A program made the position numbers and the translations under genes. The notes beneath the pieces are model-generated. The model searched no databases and was not told the DNA's origin. It was given only the letters and a program-made list of their open reading frames with translations. Shown here piece by piece: positions 20,696 through 29,318 of a DNA stretch of 64,000 nt. Origin of the DNA: Acidimicrobiales bacterium (lineage in GTDB: Bacteria > Actinomycetota > Acidimicrobiia > Acidimicrobiales > Aldehydirespiratoraceae); assembly GCA_041394245.1 (NCBI GenBank), contig JAWKIR010000002.1, positions 1,054,001-1,118,000 of the forward strand, in the 5' to 3' direction. Numbering within the stretch: the first letter of the stretch is position 1; each line of letters opens with the position of its first letter.

Positions 20696-21721
20696 ATGAC
20701 CACTCCTCCGACCGGCTCGGTCGAGACCGAACTCGCCAAGGAACGCACGTTCGGCGGCTTGGGGGTCGACGTCGAGCGCGACATCCGTGTCATCGACATG
20801 TCCGACCCGACGATGACCCGGGCCGAGCTCGACGACGCCATCTGGCGTGCCGCGTCCGACACCGGGTTCTTCCAGGTGACCGGGCACGGCATCGCCCAAG
20901 CCGACATCGACGCCGCCTTCTCGATCACCGAACAGTTCTTCGACCTGCCCGCCGAGGTCAAACAACGCAGGGCGATGCCACCGCGAACGAACAGCGGGTG
21001 GGAGTTCAAGTCGCAGAAGCGCCCCTCGACGGGCACCTACGACCACAAGGAGACGTTCCAGGTCACGATCTCACGGATGGACACCTACGACCTCTGGCCC
21101 ACCGATGTCGAGATCGCCGGATTCCGGCGCATCCTCGAGTCGTTCGAGGCGGCCAACCACGCACTGGCGATGCGCATCCTGTCGTCGTTCGCCCGCAAGC
21201 TCGGCCTTCCCGACGCCTTCTTCACCGAGCGCCACGATCGCACCTCACCGGAGTACCAGTCGACCCTGCGCATCCTCCACTACCTGCCGCTCGAGGCTGT
21301 CGACCTGCAGCCGGGCGAGTGGCGGGCGGGCGCCCACACCGACTACGACTGCCTCACGCTGCTCCATCAGCGCGATGGGCAACGGGGCCTCCAGGTCTGC
21401 CCCGGAAGCGACGCCGCCGCGAGAGACTCCGACGCGCCGCTCGGCTGGACCGACGTCGAGCCCACTGCCGGCACCATCACCTGCAACATCGGCGACATGC
21501 TCATGCGGTGGAGCGACGATCAGCTTCCCTCGACCCTCCATCGTGTCCGCATGCCACGCCCCGACGAGATCGACGGCGACCATGTCGAGCCCCGCTACTC
21601 GATCGCCTACTTCGCCCAGGCCGACTGCGACACGCTCATCGAGAGTCCGAGCGGCACCCATGCCCCGATCACCGCGGCCGACTATCTCGCGCAGCGCATC
21701 GCCGCGAACTTCGCCGGATAG
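20696..21721 (+). CDS. Isopenicillin N synthase-like 2OG-Fe(II) oxygenase
   Basis: Non-heme iron dioxygenase of 341 residues. The N-terminal DIOX_N part contains FFQVTGHGI and FFDLPAEVK. The iron ligands are His214 and Asp216 (AHTDYDCLTLL) and His282 (TLHRVRM), with Arg300 (RYSIAYFAQ) to bind 2-oxoglutarate. The length matches the family. The open frame extends far upstream, but only MTTPPTGSVETELA is consistent with the fold. It is followed 29 bp later by the isochorismatase-like hydrolase, so the two likely work in one pathway. Confidence 0.88.
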   Translation: MTTPPTGSVETELAKERTFGGLGVDVERDIRVIDMSDPTMTRAELDDAIWRAASDTGFFQVTGHGIAQADIDAAFSITEQFFDLPAEVKQRRAMPPRTNSGWEFKSQKRPSTGTYDHKETFQVTISRMDTYDLWPTDVEIAGFRRILESFEAANHALAMRILSSFARKLGLPDAFFTERHDRTSPEYQSTLRILHYLPLEAVDLQPGEWRAGAHTDYDCLTLLHQRDGQRGLQVCPGSDAAARDSDAPLGWTDVEPTAGTITCNIGDMLMRWSDDQLPSTLHRVRMPRPDEIDGDHVEPRYSIAYFAQADCDTLIESPSGTHAPITAADYLAQRIAANFAG

Positions 21722-21750
21722 CGAACACCCCGGAACCGGAGGAGACGCCC

Positions 21751-22317
21751 GTGACCACACTGACCGATCGCCCGTCCACCGGCCTGCTCGTGATCGACAT
21801 GCAGAACGATGTCGTTCGCGACTCGCCGAACCGAGACGCCGTGGTGGCGAACATCGCGACCCTGGTCGATCGTGCCCGTCGAGAGGGCATCGTCGTGGTG
21901 TGGATCCAGCATCACGACGAAGGACTGGTGCCCGACAGCGACGGCTGGCAGTACGTGCCGGAGCTGGTGCGCATGGAGAACGAGCCCCTCGTCCACAAGA
22001 GCTACGGCGACTCCTTCGAATCGACAACCCTGGAGACCGTGCTCGCCGACCACGCCATCGGTCATCTGGTCGTCGCCGGCGCGCAGACCGATGCCTGTGT
22101 CCGTTCCACGCTGCACGGCGCATTCACCCGGGGCTACGACGTCACCCTCGTGAGCGATGCACACACCACGGAGGACCTCACCGAGTACGGCGCACCACCA
22201 CCCGACCAGGTCATCACCCACACCAACCTCGACTGGGGTTTCCAGAGCGCCCCCGGCCGCACCGCGAGCACCGCGGCGACCGCCGAGATCGAGTTCGGTC
22301 CGGCCGTAGCCGGGTAG
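21751..22317 (+). CDS. Isochorismatase-family cysteine hydrolase
   Basis: A 188-residue hydrolase of the isochorismatase/nicotinamidase fold. The catalytic triad is visible: Asp in LLVIDMQNDVV, Lys in LVHKSYGDSF, and nucleophile Cys in GAQTDACVRSTLHGA. Members cleave amides or vinyl ethers such as nicotinamide, ureidoacrylate or N-carbamoyl compounds. The GTG start follows a strong GGAGGAG site. It is probably co-transcribed with the 2OG-Fe oxygenase. Confidence 0.88.
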   Translation: MTTLTDRPSTGLLVIDMQNDVVRDSPNRDAVVANIATLVDRARREGIVVVWIQHHDEGLVPDSDGWQYVPELVRMENEPLVHKSYGDSFESTTLETVLADHAIGHLVVAGAQTDACVRSTLHGAFTRGYDVTLVSDAHTTEDLTEYGAPPPDQVITHTNLDWGFQSAPGRTASTAATAEIEFGPAVAG

Positions 22318-22391
22318 CAGTACCTCGACGCGTCAGTCGCTTCGATGCACTGCCGCGTGGAAGCCGTCGAGGCTCCGCACCGCCCCCGACG

Positions 22392-23090
22392 TCAGCGCTC
22401 GAAGACGTATTCGCTCGTGATGGTCACGTCGGTCTGATCCATCTCGAGCATCTTCGCGACGGTGTCGACCATCCGCCCGATGTTGGAGGAGAACTTCTCG
22501 TCGTCGCCGACGGCGTCGAAGAACACGTAGGGATCGCTCATCGCCTCGATGGGGAACGACTCCTCCACGATCGCCGCCCACGGCGGAGCCGAGCCCGACA
22601 GGGGGCGGACGATCTCGTTGCGGACGTACTGGAAGGTCGATTGCGTCTCGATGGCGCAGGGGCGTTGCTCCTCCTGCCAGATCCGGATGAACTCGTCGTA
22701 ATCGAGTCCCTCCTTGCGCACGATGCCCGTGACCTGCACCATCCCCGGCGTCCGCTCCCCGAGCGCAGCGACGGACTCGGTGTTGACGATCGGCCGTGAC
22801 TCGACCACCAGGAACGACGCCAAGCTCGCCACGCGCGGCGACAGCACCGCCTCGATGGGCCCGCGGTCCTCGCTGCACTCGACCCAGTACGACACGATCC
22901 CCGACTTCGGCGGCGGTGCCGCGTTCATCCGCAATGCGTCGCCGTCGACATGGTCGTCCTCGACACAGACCTTCAGTTTGCGGGCGCCGAGCCCGACCAT
23001 CTCCGGAGCAGCGTCGTGCAACAACACGTCGGCGAACTCCTGCTTGCTCATCCCGTCCGGCTTCCACAGCACGGTCACGATCTTCTCCAC
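22392..23090 (-). CDS. EthD-domain protein
   Basis: A 232-residue protein with the EthD/Dabb dimeric-barrel pattern: MEKIVTVLWKPDGMSKQEF at the N-terminus and, in the second half, YDEFIRIWQEEQRPCAIET with the conserved FxxxW...H/E layout. It probably contains two barrel domains. EthD proteins accompany oxygenases in degradation of ethers and other xenobiotics; most lack a known reaction. It is first of a possible three-gene - strand set with the next protein and the amidohydrolase upstream. Confidence 0.75.
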   Translation of the reverse strand: MEKIVTVLWKPDGMSKQEFADVLLHDAAPEMVGLGARKLKVCVEDDHVDGDALRMNAAPPPKSGIVSYWVECSEDRGPIEAVLSPRVASLASFLVVESRPIVNTESVAALGERTPGMVQVTGIVRKEGLDYDEFIRIWQEEQRPCAIETQSTFQYVRNEIVRPLSGSAPPWAAIVEESFPIEAMSDPYVFFDAVGDDEKFSSNIGRMVDTVAKMLEMDQTDVTITSEYVFER

Positions 23091-23121
23091 GACGAGGCCT
23101 CCTCTGGTGGCGAGCGAGACG

Positions 23122-24114
23122 CTAGGTGCGGTCGCTGCGATAGCTGCTGAACCGCGCGGTCAGTTGATCGCGCAGCTCGACGGACGACAGGGCATCGGGG
23201 CCGGTGGCGGCGATCGGTTCGTCGATCACTTCGGCGAGCCGATCGAGCGCGTCGGCCAGACCGATGCCGCCCACGCCCGCCTGCGCCGCGTCGGCCGAAG
23301 CGCCGTCGGCATACACCTTGGCCTTCCACGACAACGACAGGCGAACGTTGAGATCGTCGAGCCGCCCGAGCTCGGCCCCCTCGTCGGTGACGACCCAGTC
23401 GGTGCCGTCGTGGTCGAGCAGCGAATCGATCGACAGGCCCTGGACCGGCACGGCGTCGGGCTGGCCGACCTTCTCGACCTGATGGTGCATGAAGTCGTTG
23501 TCGCCCATCACGCCGGTGTTCCACATGTCCTCGTGACGCACGCTCGGTGCGTCACGCCCGTCGGGCCAGTAGCGGAAGTAGCCCCGGTCGCCGCGATGGA
23601 ACCAGCACACCGCCGTGGCGATGTTCTTGCGCACGTCCTCGAACTGGCCCGAGACCCCCATGGCCGACAGGAACCAGCCGGGCGCGTTGGATCGGTCGAT
23701 CCCGACGAACTCGGGGATGTCGGTGTGACTGAACGAGTCGCCACCGCGGGGTCCGGTCAGGTTGACGAACAGCTGCTCGGGACGCACGACCTCGGCATCG
23801 AAGAGCTGCCGTGCAGCCTCGATGAAGACGGTGGAATGCAGCAGCTCGTCGGCACCGTCGATGCGGGCTTCACCACCGATCGCCCAGTCGCCGCGCCATA
23901 CCGGACCCGTGACGCCGGGCGGCACGTTGCCGTGCTTCAGGATGGTGCCGTCGGCCGCGGCGTGCGCCGTGGCGCCACCCACGAGGTAGCGCCCCGGCAT
24001 GAAGTAGGGACCGTTGCGTTCGGCCATGGCGCGGACCCCGTCGGGATCGTCCACGACCCGCTCGATCGTAACCGGAGGCAGGCAGCCTGCGGAGCGCACC
24101 ACGGTCATCGTCAT
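23122..24114 (-). CDS. Conserved hypothetical protein
   Basis: A 330-residue soluble protein that I do not recognise. The segment DSFSHTDIPEFVGID has an HxD pair and is followed later by DNDFMHHQVEKVG, which could be metal ligands of a jelly-roll oxygenase-like fold, but the similarity is weak. No signal peptide and no membrane segment. The ATG start (MTMTVVRSAG) follows the amidohydrolase gene by 45 bp in the same direction, suggesting joint expression under the CTAGAA palindrome upstream of that gene. Confidence 0.65.
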   Translation of the reverse strand: MTMTVVRSAGCLPPVTIERVVDDPDGVRAMAERNGPYFMPGRYLVGGATAHAAADGTILKHGNVPPGVTGPVWRGDWAIGGEARIDGADELLHSTVFIEAARQLFDAEVVRPEQLFVNLTGPRGGDSFSHTDIPEFVGIDRSNAPGWFLSAMGVSGQFEDVRKNIATAVCWFHRGDRGYFRYWPDGRDAPSVRHEDMWNTGVMGDNDFMHHQVEKVGQPDAVPVQGLSIDSLLDHDGTDWVVTDEGAELGRLDDLNVRLSLSWKAKVYADGASADAAQAGVGGIGLADALDRLAEVIDEPIAATGPDALSSVELRDQLTARFSSYRSDRT

Positions 24115-24159
24115 GGGCCGGACGATACGGCAGCGGCCCGCTGGGAAGCCAGCTCGCCC

Positions 24160-25383
24160 TCAGGCCATCGTCTGACCGGAGGCCCGGAGCAGGGCGCTGT
24201 TCGGCTCGGCCGGCAGCTCGGTCAGCGGCTGGGAGATCTCCTCCGGAGTCGGGCCGTATTGCGCAGCCAGAGGCGCCAGCTTCTCGAGGTCGAAACCGTA
24301 GAGACGGGCTGCGTTGTTGGCGAGGATGTCGCGCATCTCCGGTTCGGGGACCTCGGAGAAGACCTGGCGCAGGTGCTCGCGGGTGTAGGGCGGGGTGCCT
24401 TCGTCGTGGGGGTAGTCGCTGCCCCACATGAAGCGATCGTGGCCGAGCACCTCGCGTGCCTCCAGGTCCTTCGGGCCCGGGAAGCTCGCACCCACCCAAC
24501 AGTTCTGGTGGAAGTACTCGGTGGCCGAACGGGGAAGGCTGTTCTCCTCGGTGTACTTGAGCTCGCCGATCTCGCCCTTGCGGATGTTGGCGATGATCTG
24601 GTCGAGCTGCGCCAGCAGCGGCGGCAGCGACGCGGCGGATCCCTCGGTGAAGACGAACTTCAGACGCGGGAACCGCTCGAACACGCCGGAGAGCAGCATG
24701 TGCACGAACGGTCGCACGCCGTAGAACGGGATCTCGCTGATCATGATGGCCGGCACCGAGGGGAAGCGGCCATAGTTGGGCGATCCCGTGCCGGAGTGGA
24801 GGTTGACCACGAGCTCGAGGTCCTGGATGGTCGCCCAGAGCCGGTCGTAGTCGGGGTGGTAGAGCGGCTTCACCCAGTGCACGTCGGGTGGGACGTTGGG
24901 CAGGAGCACGCCGCCCCGCAACCCGTTGTCGGCGATCCAGTTGACGTCCTCGATGGCATGGTCGATGTCGTTGAGGAAGAACTGGCCGATCCCGGCCCGC
25001 TGGTCGGGCTTGCGGTCGCAGAAGTCCTTCATCCACCGGTTGTGGGCGTGGATGCCCGCCCGACGGCGCTCGTACTGCTCCGGCTCGGGCGGGCCGGCGA
25101 ACAGGACGAACCCGGGATAGAACGGCGGCACGGTGTTGGGAAAGATCACCTCGGCGACGACGCCATCGCTCAGCTGGTCGGCGTCTCGGCGATCGTCGTC
25201 CCAGTTGCGCACCCGCAGATCGGTGTCGCGCAGGTCCTTCCAGGGGTTCTTGTACTCCCCGCGCCAGGCGTCGAACTCGGCCTGGTAGCTGGGGTCGAGG
25301 TACTCGCGGTAGGTCTCGTGATTGGCGCCGGCATGGGTGTCGGCGGAGATGATCGTGTAGCGCTCGCTGGTTGCAGGTGCCAT
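24160..25383 (-). CDS. Amidohydrolase-2 family metal-dependent hydrolase
   Basis: A 407-residue TIM-barrel amidohydrolase related to ACMSD/LigW-type decarboxylases and hydrolases. Ligand segments are ISADTHAG at the N-terminus (DxH instead of HxH), VVNLHSGTG, a probable third ligand near YFHQNCWVG, and FMWGSDYPHDEG with the catalytic Asp. Such enzymes act on carboxylated or ring-fission products in actinobacterial aromatic or steroid catabolism. The palindrome upstream and the divergent TetR gene indicate repression by that regulator. Confidence 0.85.
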   Translation of the reverse strand: MAPATSERYTIISADTHAGANHETYREYLDPSYQAEFDAWRGEYKNPWKDLRDTDLRVRNWDDDRRDADQLSDGVVAEVIFPNTVPPFYPGFVLFAGPPEPEQYERRRAGIHAHNRWMKDFCDRKPDQRAGIGQFFLNDIDHAIEDVNWIADNGLRGGVLLPNVPPDVHWVKPLYHPDYDRLWATIQDLELVVNLHSGTGSPNYGRFPSVPAIMISEIPFYGVRPFVHMLLSGVFERFPRLKFVFTEGSAASLPPLLAQLDQIIANIRKGEIGELKYTEENSLPRSATEYFHQNCWVGASFPGPKDLEAREVLGHDRFMWGSDYPHDEGTPPYTREHLRQVFSEVPEPEMRDILANNAARLYGFDLEKLAPLAAQYGPTPEEISQPLTELPAEPNSALLRASGQTMA

Positions 25384-25415
25384 GGTTCCTCCCGAGAGAT
25401 GGCGTTGGTGCGATC

Positions 25416-25432
25416 CTAGAACTAGATTCTAG
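25416..25432. promoter_or_regulatory. Palindromic TetR-type operator
   Basis: CTAGAACTAGATTCTAG: arms CTAGAA and TTCTAG separated by five bases, in the short region between the divergent amidohydrolase and TetR genes. The layout is that of KstR/FadR-class actinobacterial operators and would allow control of both genes and of the regulator itself. Confidence 0.7.
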
Positions 25433-25466
25433 TCTTTGTCACATCCAGCGCCAGGATCCTGCCCCC

Positions 25467-26090
25467 ATGCCCCGCCATTCGACCCGACCCCGATCCGCCC
25501 CGGAGCGACAGATTCCCGATGCCGACGCGCTCCCCCGCGACCAACGCGCCCGACGCGACGCGATCGTCGCTGCCGCGGTCGCACGGATCGCCACCACCGA
25601 CTACGCCGACATCTCGGTGAAGCAGGTGGCCGAAGAGGCGGGCGTCGCCCTCGGCACGCTCTACCGCTACTTCAGCTCGAAGGACCACCTGATGGCGTGC
25701 GCGCTCCTCGCCTGGGCTTCGCGCTTCGACGAGGGAATCGAGCGCGAATCGGCCGTGCCCCGCAGCGCTCGGCTGGCGGCCATCTATCGGCGGGCGGCGC
25801 GGGCGTTCGAGCGCGAACCCCGCGTCCACGACACCCTGCTCCAGCTGCAGGCGAGCCGAGACCCCCACGCCATGGCGGCATTCACCCGATTCGCCGAGCG
25901 CCAACTCGCCAGCTTCGAATCGGCCCTCGGCGACGCGCCGGAAACGACCCGCGCCGATGTCACCATGATCATGAGCGCGGTGCTCTCGGAATCGCTTCGC
26001 AGCTGCCAGTCCGGCTCGTGTTCGCGCGCCGAGGTGTATCGCCGAATCGACCGCGCCGCCGAGCTGGTCACCGCGGGGGTCGACGGGTGA
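25467..26090 (+). CDS. TetR family regulator, KstR-like
   Basis: A 207-residue repressor. The N-terminal helix-turn-helix is IVAAAVARIATTDYADIS...VKQVAEEAGVALGTLYRYFSSK, close to the GTLYRYFPSK pattern of KstR, the steroid-catabolism repressor. The ligand-binding part is Ala- and Arg-rich with no obvious ligand motif. The start MPRHSTRPRSAPE is the first ATG downstream of the palindrome; an in-frame extension through the operator is unlikely. It probably regulates the divergent amidohydrolase set, with an acyl-CoA-type ligand as a guess. Confidence 0.85.
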   Translation: MPRHSTRPRSAPERQIPDADALPRDQRARRDAIVAAAVARIATTDYADISVKQVAEEAGVALGTLYRYFSSKDHLMACALLAWASRFDEGIERESAVPRSARLAAIYRRAARAFEREPRVHDTLLQLQASRDPHAMAAFTRFAERQLASFESALGDAPETTRADVTMIMSAVLSESLRSCQSGSCSRAEVYRRIDRAAELVTAGVDG

Positions 26091-26130
26091 GCGACGTGGC
26101 TTCCGATGACGTCGGTGGCATCGTGAGCCC

Positions 26131-26640
26131 ATGAGCACGCCAAGACGCCCTCGAACGCGACGACGCGTCGCCCTGATCCTCGCGGTGACGCTGGCGTTCT
26201 CCGGATGTGGGAGCGGCGACGGCGAGGCCGTGACGGAACTGCCGGTCATCGGACTCGCCGAGACGAGAGCGATCGGTGCTCCGTCGGACCTGCCGAGGGT
26301 CGTGAACCTGTGGGCCACGTGGTGCGCCCCCTGTCGACGGGAACTACCCGAGTTCGATGCGTTCGCTGCCGCGAACGGCGACGTCGTCGAGGTGATCGGA
26401 ATCAACGTCGGAGAGGACGAGGCTTCGGCACTGGGACTGGTGCGGGAACTCGACCTCGGGTTCACGCAGCTGCTCGATGTCGACGCAACGCTGTCGGAAC
26501 GTTTCGCCGTGGTGCTGATGCCGTCCACGGCGTTTCTCCGATCCGACGGTTCTGTCGCGTTCGTCCAGGCGGGCGCGCTCGACCGCGAGGGGCTCGCCGA
26601 GTTGACCGTCGAGCATCTCGGGGTCGATGTCGACGGGTGA
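26131..26640 (+). CDS. TlpA/ResA-like thioredoxin-fold lipoprotein
   Basis: Exported thiol-disulfide protein of 169 residues. A lipobox (TLAFSGC) follows an Arg-rich N-terminus. The redox motif is NLWATWCAPCRRELPEF with Cys65 and Cys68, and a cis-Pro segment LMPSTAFL follows. Extracytoplasmic TlpA-type proteins reduce apo-cytochrome c or copper-site cysteines. Placement next to cupredoxin, SCO1 and cytochrome c genes fits such a role in respiratory assembly. Confidence 0.85.
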   Translation: MSTPRRPRTRRRVALILAVTLAFSGCGSGDGEAVTELPVIGLAETRAIGAPSDLPRVVNLWATWCAPCRRELPEFDAFAAANGDVVEVIGINVGEDEASALGLVRELDLGFTQLLDVDATLSERFAVVLMPSTAFLRSDGSVAFVQAGALDREGLAELTVEHLGVDVDG

Positions 26641-26666
26641 GCGGCCGATCCGGGCCCGGTGGCGAC

Positions 26667-27692
26667 CTACGAGTCGGGGCTCGGCTGCGGACGACCGATC
26701 GCGAACAGGTCGATCAGCGAAACCACGGCGACACCGAGACCGACTGCGGCCGCGACGGCGATGCCCAGTCGGTCGAGGAGCTCCGGCGCGTTCGACGGGA
26801 TGATGGCCGACCGGATGGCGTCGCGCCGCGAGAGCCCCCAGAACAGCAACTCTGAGCCGGCCAGGAACACGAGGGCCGCACGGACGAGCGCCGCACCCAC
26901 CGTGGATCGGGCCCGGCTCGCGGCCGCCGCGGCCAGTGCGATGAGTGCGATGAGCGGGAGCAGCCACAGCGAACGCGGCGGGCCGGTCTCGGCCGGTACC
27001 GATTGATACGCCACGAGTCCGAGCCCCAACGCACCGACACCCACCCCGGCGGCAATCCCCCAACGCCACACGCCACGGGCGACGAACACACCGACCAGGG
27101 CGACGAGCGCGGTGCCGAACACGAGCGTTGTCGACCAGGCTCCCGGCGCCGGCAACCAGTACGACGCGACTGCGATGTCGACATCCTGTCCATCGATCAC
27201 CAGCGGCACGACGGCCTCGAGGATCTGATCGCCCGGCGACGCAGCCGGAGGTCTCGCTTCGTTCATCCAATGGGTTCGATGGTCATGCCACGCGTACCGG
27301 CCCGCCGAGCCGACGGCGCTCCACTGCGGCTCGGCGTCGGCGTCGGCAGCAGCGGGGATCTCCACGGCGGCGAAACGGTCCTCGTTCAGGTAGCGAGTCG
27401 GCGACGCAGTGTTCTCCCACACCGTTCCGTCGGGATCGAAGCGAAGATACGGCTCGCCGTTGTAGCCGAGCACGAGGACCTCGTGGCCCTCCTCGACGAC
27501 GAGTTCGATGAAGCTGTCTCCGCCGATGAACGCCACCGAGATCACATCGGTCGTCGGCGAGATCGACACGACTCGCGATTCGTAGTCGGTGGGTCCCGGC
27601 GCGTCGGCGGAGGCCGGCGTCGCGACGGCCAGCAGGATGCCGATCATGCCGAGAAGCGACGCGGGGAAACGGATGATCCAGCGGCGGATCAC
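26667..27692 (-). CDS. Exported membrane protein, function unknown
   Basis: A 341-residue protein with a signal segment (LLGMIGILLAVATPASA), an extracytoplasmic domain of about 150 residues, and five or so C-terminal membrane helices (for instance TTLVFGTALVALVGVFVA, LWLLPLIALIALAAAAAS, LGIAVAAAVGLGVAVVSL). The GTG start (VIRRWIIRF) overlaps the upstream stop as GTGA, so it is translated with the cupredoxin lipoprotein gene. No family recognised. A role in copper or electron-transfer biogenesis is inferred only from neighbours. Confidence 0.65.
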   Translation of the reverse strand: MIRRWIIRFPASLLGMIGILLAVATPASADAPGPTDYESRVVSISPTTDVISVAFIGGDSFIELVVEEGHEVLVLGYNGEPYLRFDPDGTVWENTASPTRYLNEDRFAAVEIPAAADADAEPQWSAVGSAGRYAWHDHRTHWMNEARPPAASPGDQILEAVVPLVIDGQDVDIAVASYWLPAPGAWSTTLVFGTALVALVGVFVARGVWRWGIAAGVGVGALGLGLVAYQSVPAETGPPRSLWLLPLIALIALAAAAASRARSTVGAALVRAALVFLAGSELLFWGLSRRDAIRSAIIPSNAPELLDRLGIAVAAAVGLGVAVVSLIDLFAIGRPQPSPDS

Positions 27693-28069
27693 GACACGAC
27701 GACGACGATCTGGCCGCTCGGGTGCACGGTGCAACCGCCGATGAACTCACCCTTCGTCGTGAATTCCTGACGAAGGACCTCACCTTCGCCCACGAAGAAC
27801 GGGCCGATCAGATGACCGCGGTCGTCGTCGTTGCGGATCTCGATGACGTCACCGACCGACACTTCGAGTCGCGCCGGAAGGATCTCGAGCGGGTCGCCGG
27901 CGTCGAACGCCTCGCCCGCTCCGGCCGGCACCACGAACATCAGGTCGGGATCGGCTTCGAGAAGGCCGGCCTCGCCGGTGCGAAATCCGGGATCGTCGCC
28001 ACACGCCGTCACGACGAGTGCAGCGGCGAGAAGGAAGGGAAGGATGAGAAGAACGGCCGGTCGACGCAT
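27689..28069 (-). CDS. Cupredoxin-like lipoprotein
   Basis: A 126-residue lipoprotein (lipobox VVTACG) with a small cupredoxin-type beta-barrel. Candidate copper ligands are His in DRGHLIGPFFV and the Cys/His pair in GGCTVHPSGQI, matching the H...C-x2-H arrangement of blue-copper electron carriers. The following membrane protein gene overlaps its stop. It is likely an outer-face electron carrier or copper shuttle to cytochrome oxidase. Confidence 0.75.
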   Translation of the reverse strand: MRRPAVLLILPFLLAAALVVTACGDDPGFRTGEAGLLEADPDLMFVVPAGAGEAFDAGDPLEILPARLEVSVGDVIEIRNDDDRGHLIGPFFVGEGEVLRQEFTTKGEFIGGCTVHPSGQIVVVVS

Positions 28070-28075
28070 GCGATC

Positions 28076-28669
28076 TCACGCCCCCACGGGGCTCGACTCC
28101 AGGTTCGCCGATGCGTTGTCCCTGCTCATCATCCACAGGACGACGAGAGCGAGCACCTCGGGGAGATGCAGGAACTCGGTGGTCAGGCTCACGGTTCGGT
28201 CGATCACGTCGATGATCGCCGACAGCGCGAGCGCAGCGACGAGGACCTGCCCGACTCCCAACATCGTTCGGGCCCGGGCCGGGCGGCGGGCGACCAGCAG
28301 CAATCCGACGCCGTAGGCGGTCGCGAAGGCGCCGAGGTGGCGCGCGTCGTGAGGCGTCGTCGACGTCGTGTCGACGAACAGCAGCGCCGGCGCGGCGAGG
28401 ACGATGATCTGCAGGCCGAACAGGACGAGGGCGTAGCGCAGAATCGTGTCGTGTCGGCTCTGGTCCTCACGCACGGCGGCTCGGCGCACCGAGGCAGCCA
28501 ACGTGCCGGGTCCCATGGCGGTGATCGGCCCGCGCCCCTCGAGGGTGCGGCGGTACTCCCGGCAGTCCGGGCACTGCCGGACGTGGCTGTCGAGAAGCGC
28601 CGGCTCGATCGAGGCGTCGGCGCCAACCGCGATCGCCGTCATCTCGTCGACCCACGACGTGCAGTCCAT
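28076..28669 (-). CDS. Zinc-finger anti-sigma factor-like membrane protein
   Basis: A 197-residue protein beginning MDCTSWVDEMTAIA. The segment DSHVRQCPDCREYRRTL contains the HxxxCxxC zinc motif of ZAS anti-sigma factors. Four predicted membrane helices follow (for example ALVLFGLQIIVLAAPALL, LGVGQVLVAALALSAI). It is divergent from an ECF sigma factor gene about 110 bp away, so it most likely sequesters that sigma factor. The in-frame extension upstream was rejected as it runs into the promoter region. Confidence 0.78.
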   Translation of the reverse strand: MDCTSWVDEMTAIAVGADASIEPALLDSHVRQCPDCREYRRTLEGRGPITAMGPGTLAASVRRAAVREDQSRHDTILRYALVLFGLQIIVLAAPALLFVDTTSTTPHDARHLGAFATAYGVGLLLVARRPARARTMLGVGQVLVAALALSAIIDVIDRTVSLTTEFLHLPEVLALVVLWMMSRDNASANLESSPVGA

Positions 28670-28782
28670 GGAACCATTCTCGTGGAGGCCGGAGCCGGAC
28701 CGCCAGTGACCGTTGTCTCGACGTCTCATCTTTCCGGTCACGCGAGTTGGCGCTCCCGCTCGCCGGGGCAAGACTCGATGGC

Positions 28783-29295
28783 ATGGAGGATCCGCTGCGC
28801 CGAGTCGTCGAGGCCGCTCGCGAGGGCGACGACCGTGCCCTCGAGTCGTTCGTCACGGAGACCCATTCGGCAGTCCTGGCCGTCTGCCTGCGCTTGGGGA
28901 CCGACGGCGAGGTCGACGATCTCGTGCAGGACGTCTATCTCCGCGCCGTGCGTGCACTCCCCAACTATCGAGGCGATGCTCCGGTCCTGCCGTGGCTGCT
29001 CACGATTGCTCGCAACACCTGCGCCGACCACGTCCGGCGCAACCAGCGCGACCGTCGCATCGTCGAACGGGTGAAGGGCGAGCCCGCCGCGAACGCGGTG
29101 GCGCCGCAGTTCACCGACGACATCCTCGACACGCTCGACCCGGAGCGGCGCGACGCATTCGTGCTGACCCAGCTCCGCGGCTACTCCTACGACGATGCGG
29201 CCGAAGAACTCGGATGCCCGGTCGGCACCATCCGCTCGCGCGTCGCTCGTGCCCGTGCCGATCTGCGGTCGTCGCTGGCCCGCGAGGCCTCCTGA
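28783..29295 (+). CDS. ECF-type RNA polymerase sigma factor
   Basis: A 170-residue sigma-70 family protein with regions 2 and 4 only. Region 2 includes DLVQDVYLRAVRALPNY and WLLTIARNTCADHVRR; region 4 includes LRGYSYDDAAEELGCPVG, the helix-turn-helix for the -35 box. The start MEDPLRRVVEAAREGDD follows GGGGCAAGACTCGATGGC; an ATG 12 codons upstream is less likely. It is controlled by the divergent zinc anti-sigma protein. Its regulon may include the copper/respiration genes on both sides. Confidence 0.87.
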   Translation: MEDPLRRVVEAAREGDDRALESFVTETHSAVLAVCLRLGTDGEVDDLVQDVYLRAVRALPNYRGDAPVLPWLLTIARNTCADHVRRNQRDRRIVERVKGEPAANAVAPQFTDDILDTLDPERRDAFVLTQLRGYSYDDAAEELGCPVGTIRSRVARARADLRSSLAREAS

Positions 29296-29318
29296 CCGAA
29301 CGCGCCGCGCCATCAGGT

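Noticed and set aside
22714..25419. A 901-codon open frame on the + strand
   Set aside because: It lies entirely antisense to three genes with good protein motifs (EthD, hypothetical, amidohydrolase). Its composition is the Arg/Val/Asp-rich pattern expected from the complement of high-GC coding sequence, and no family is recognisable.
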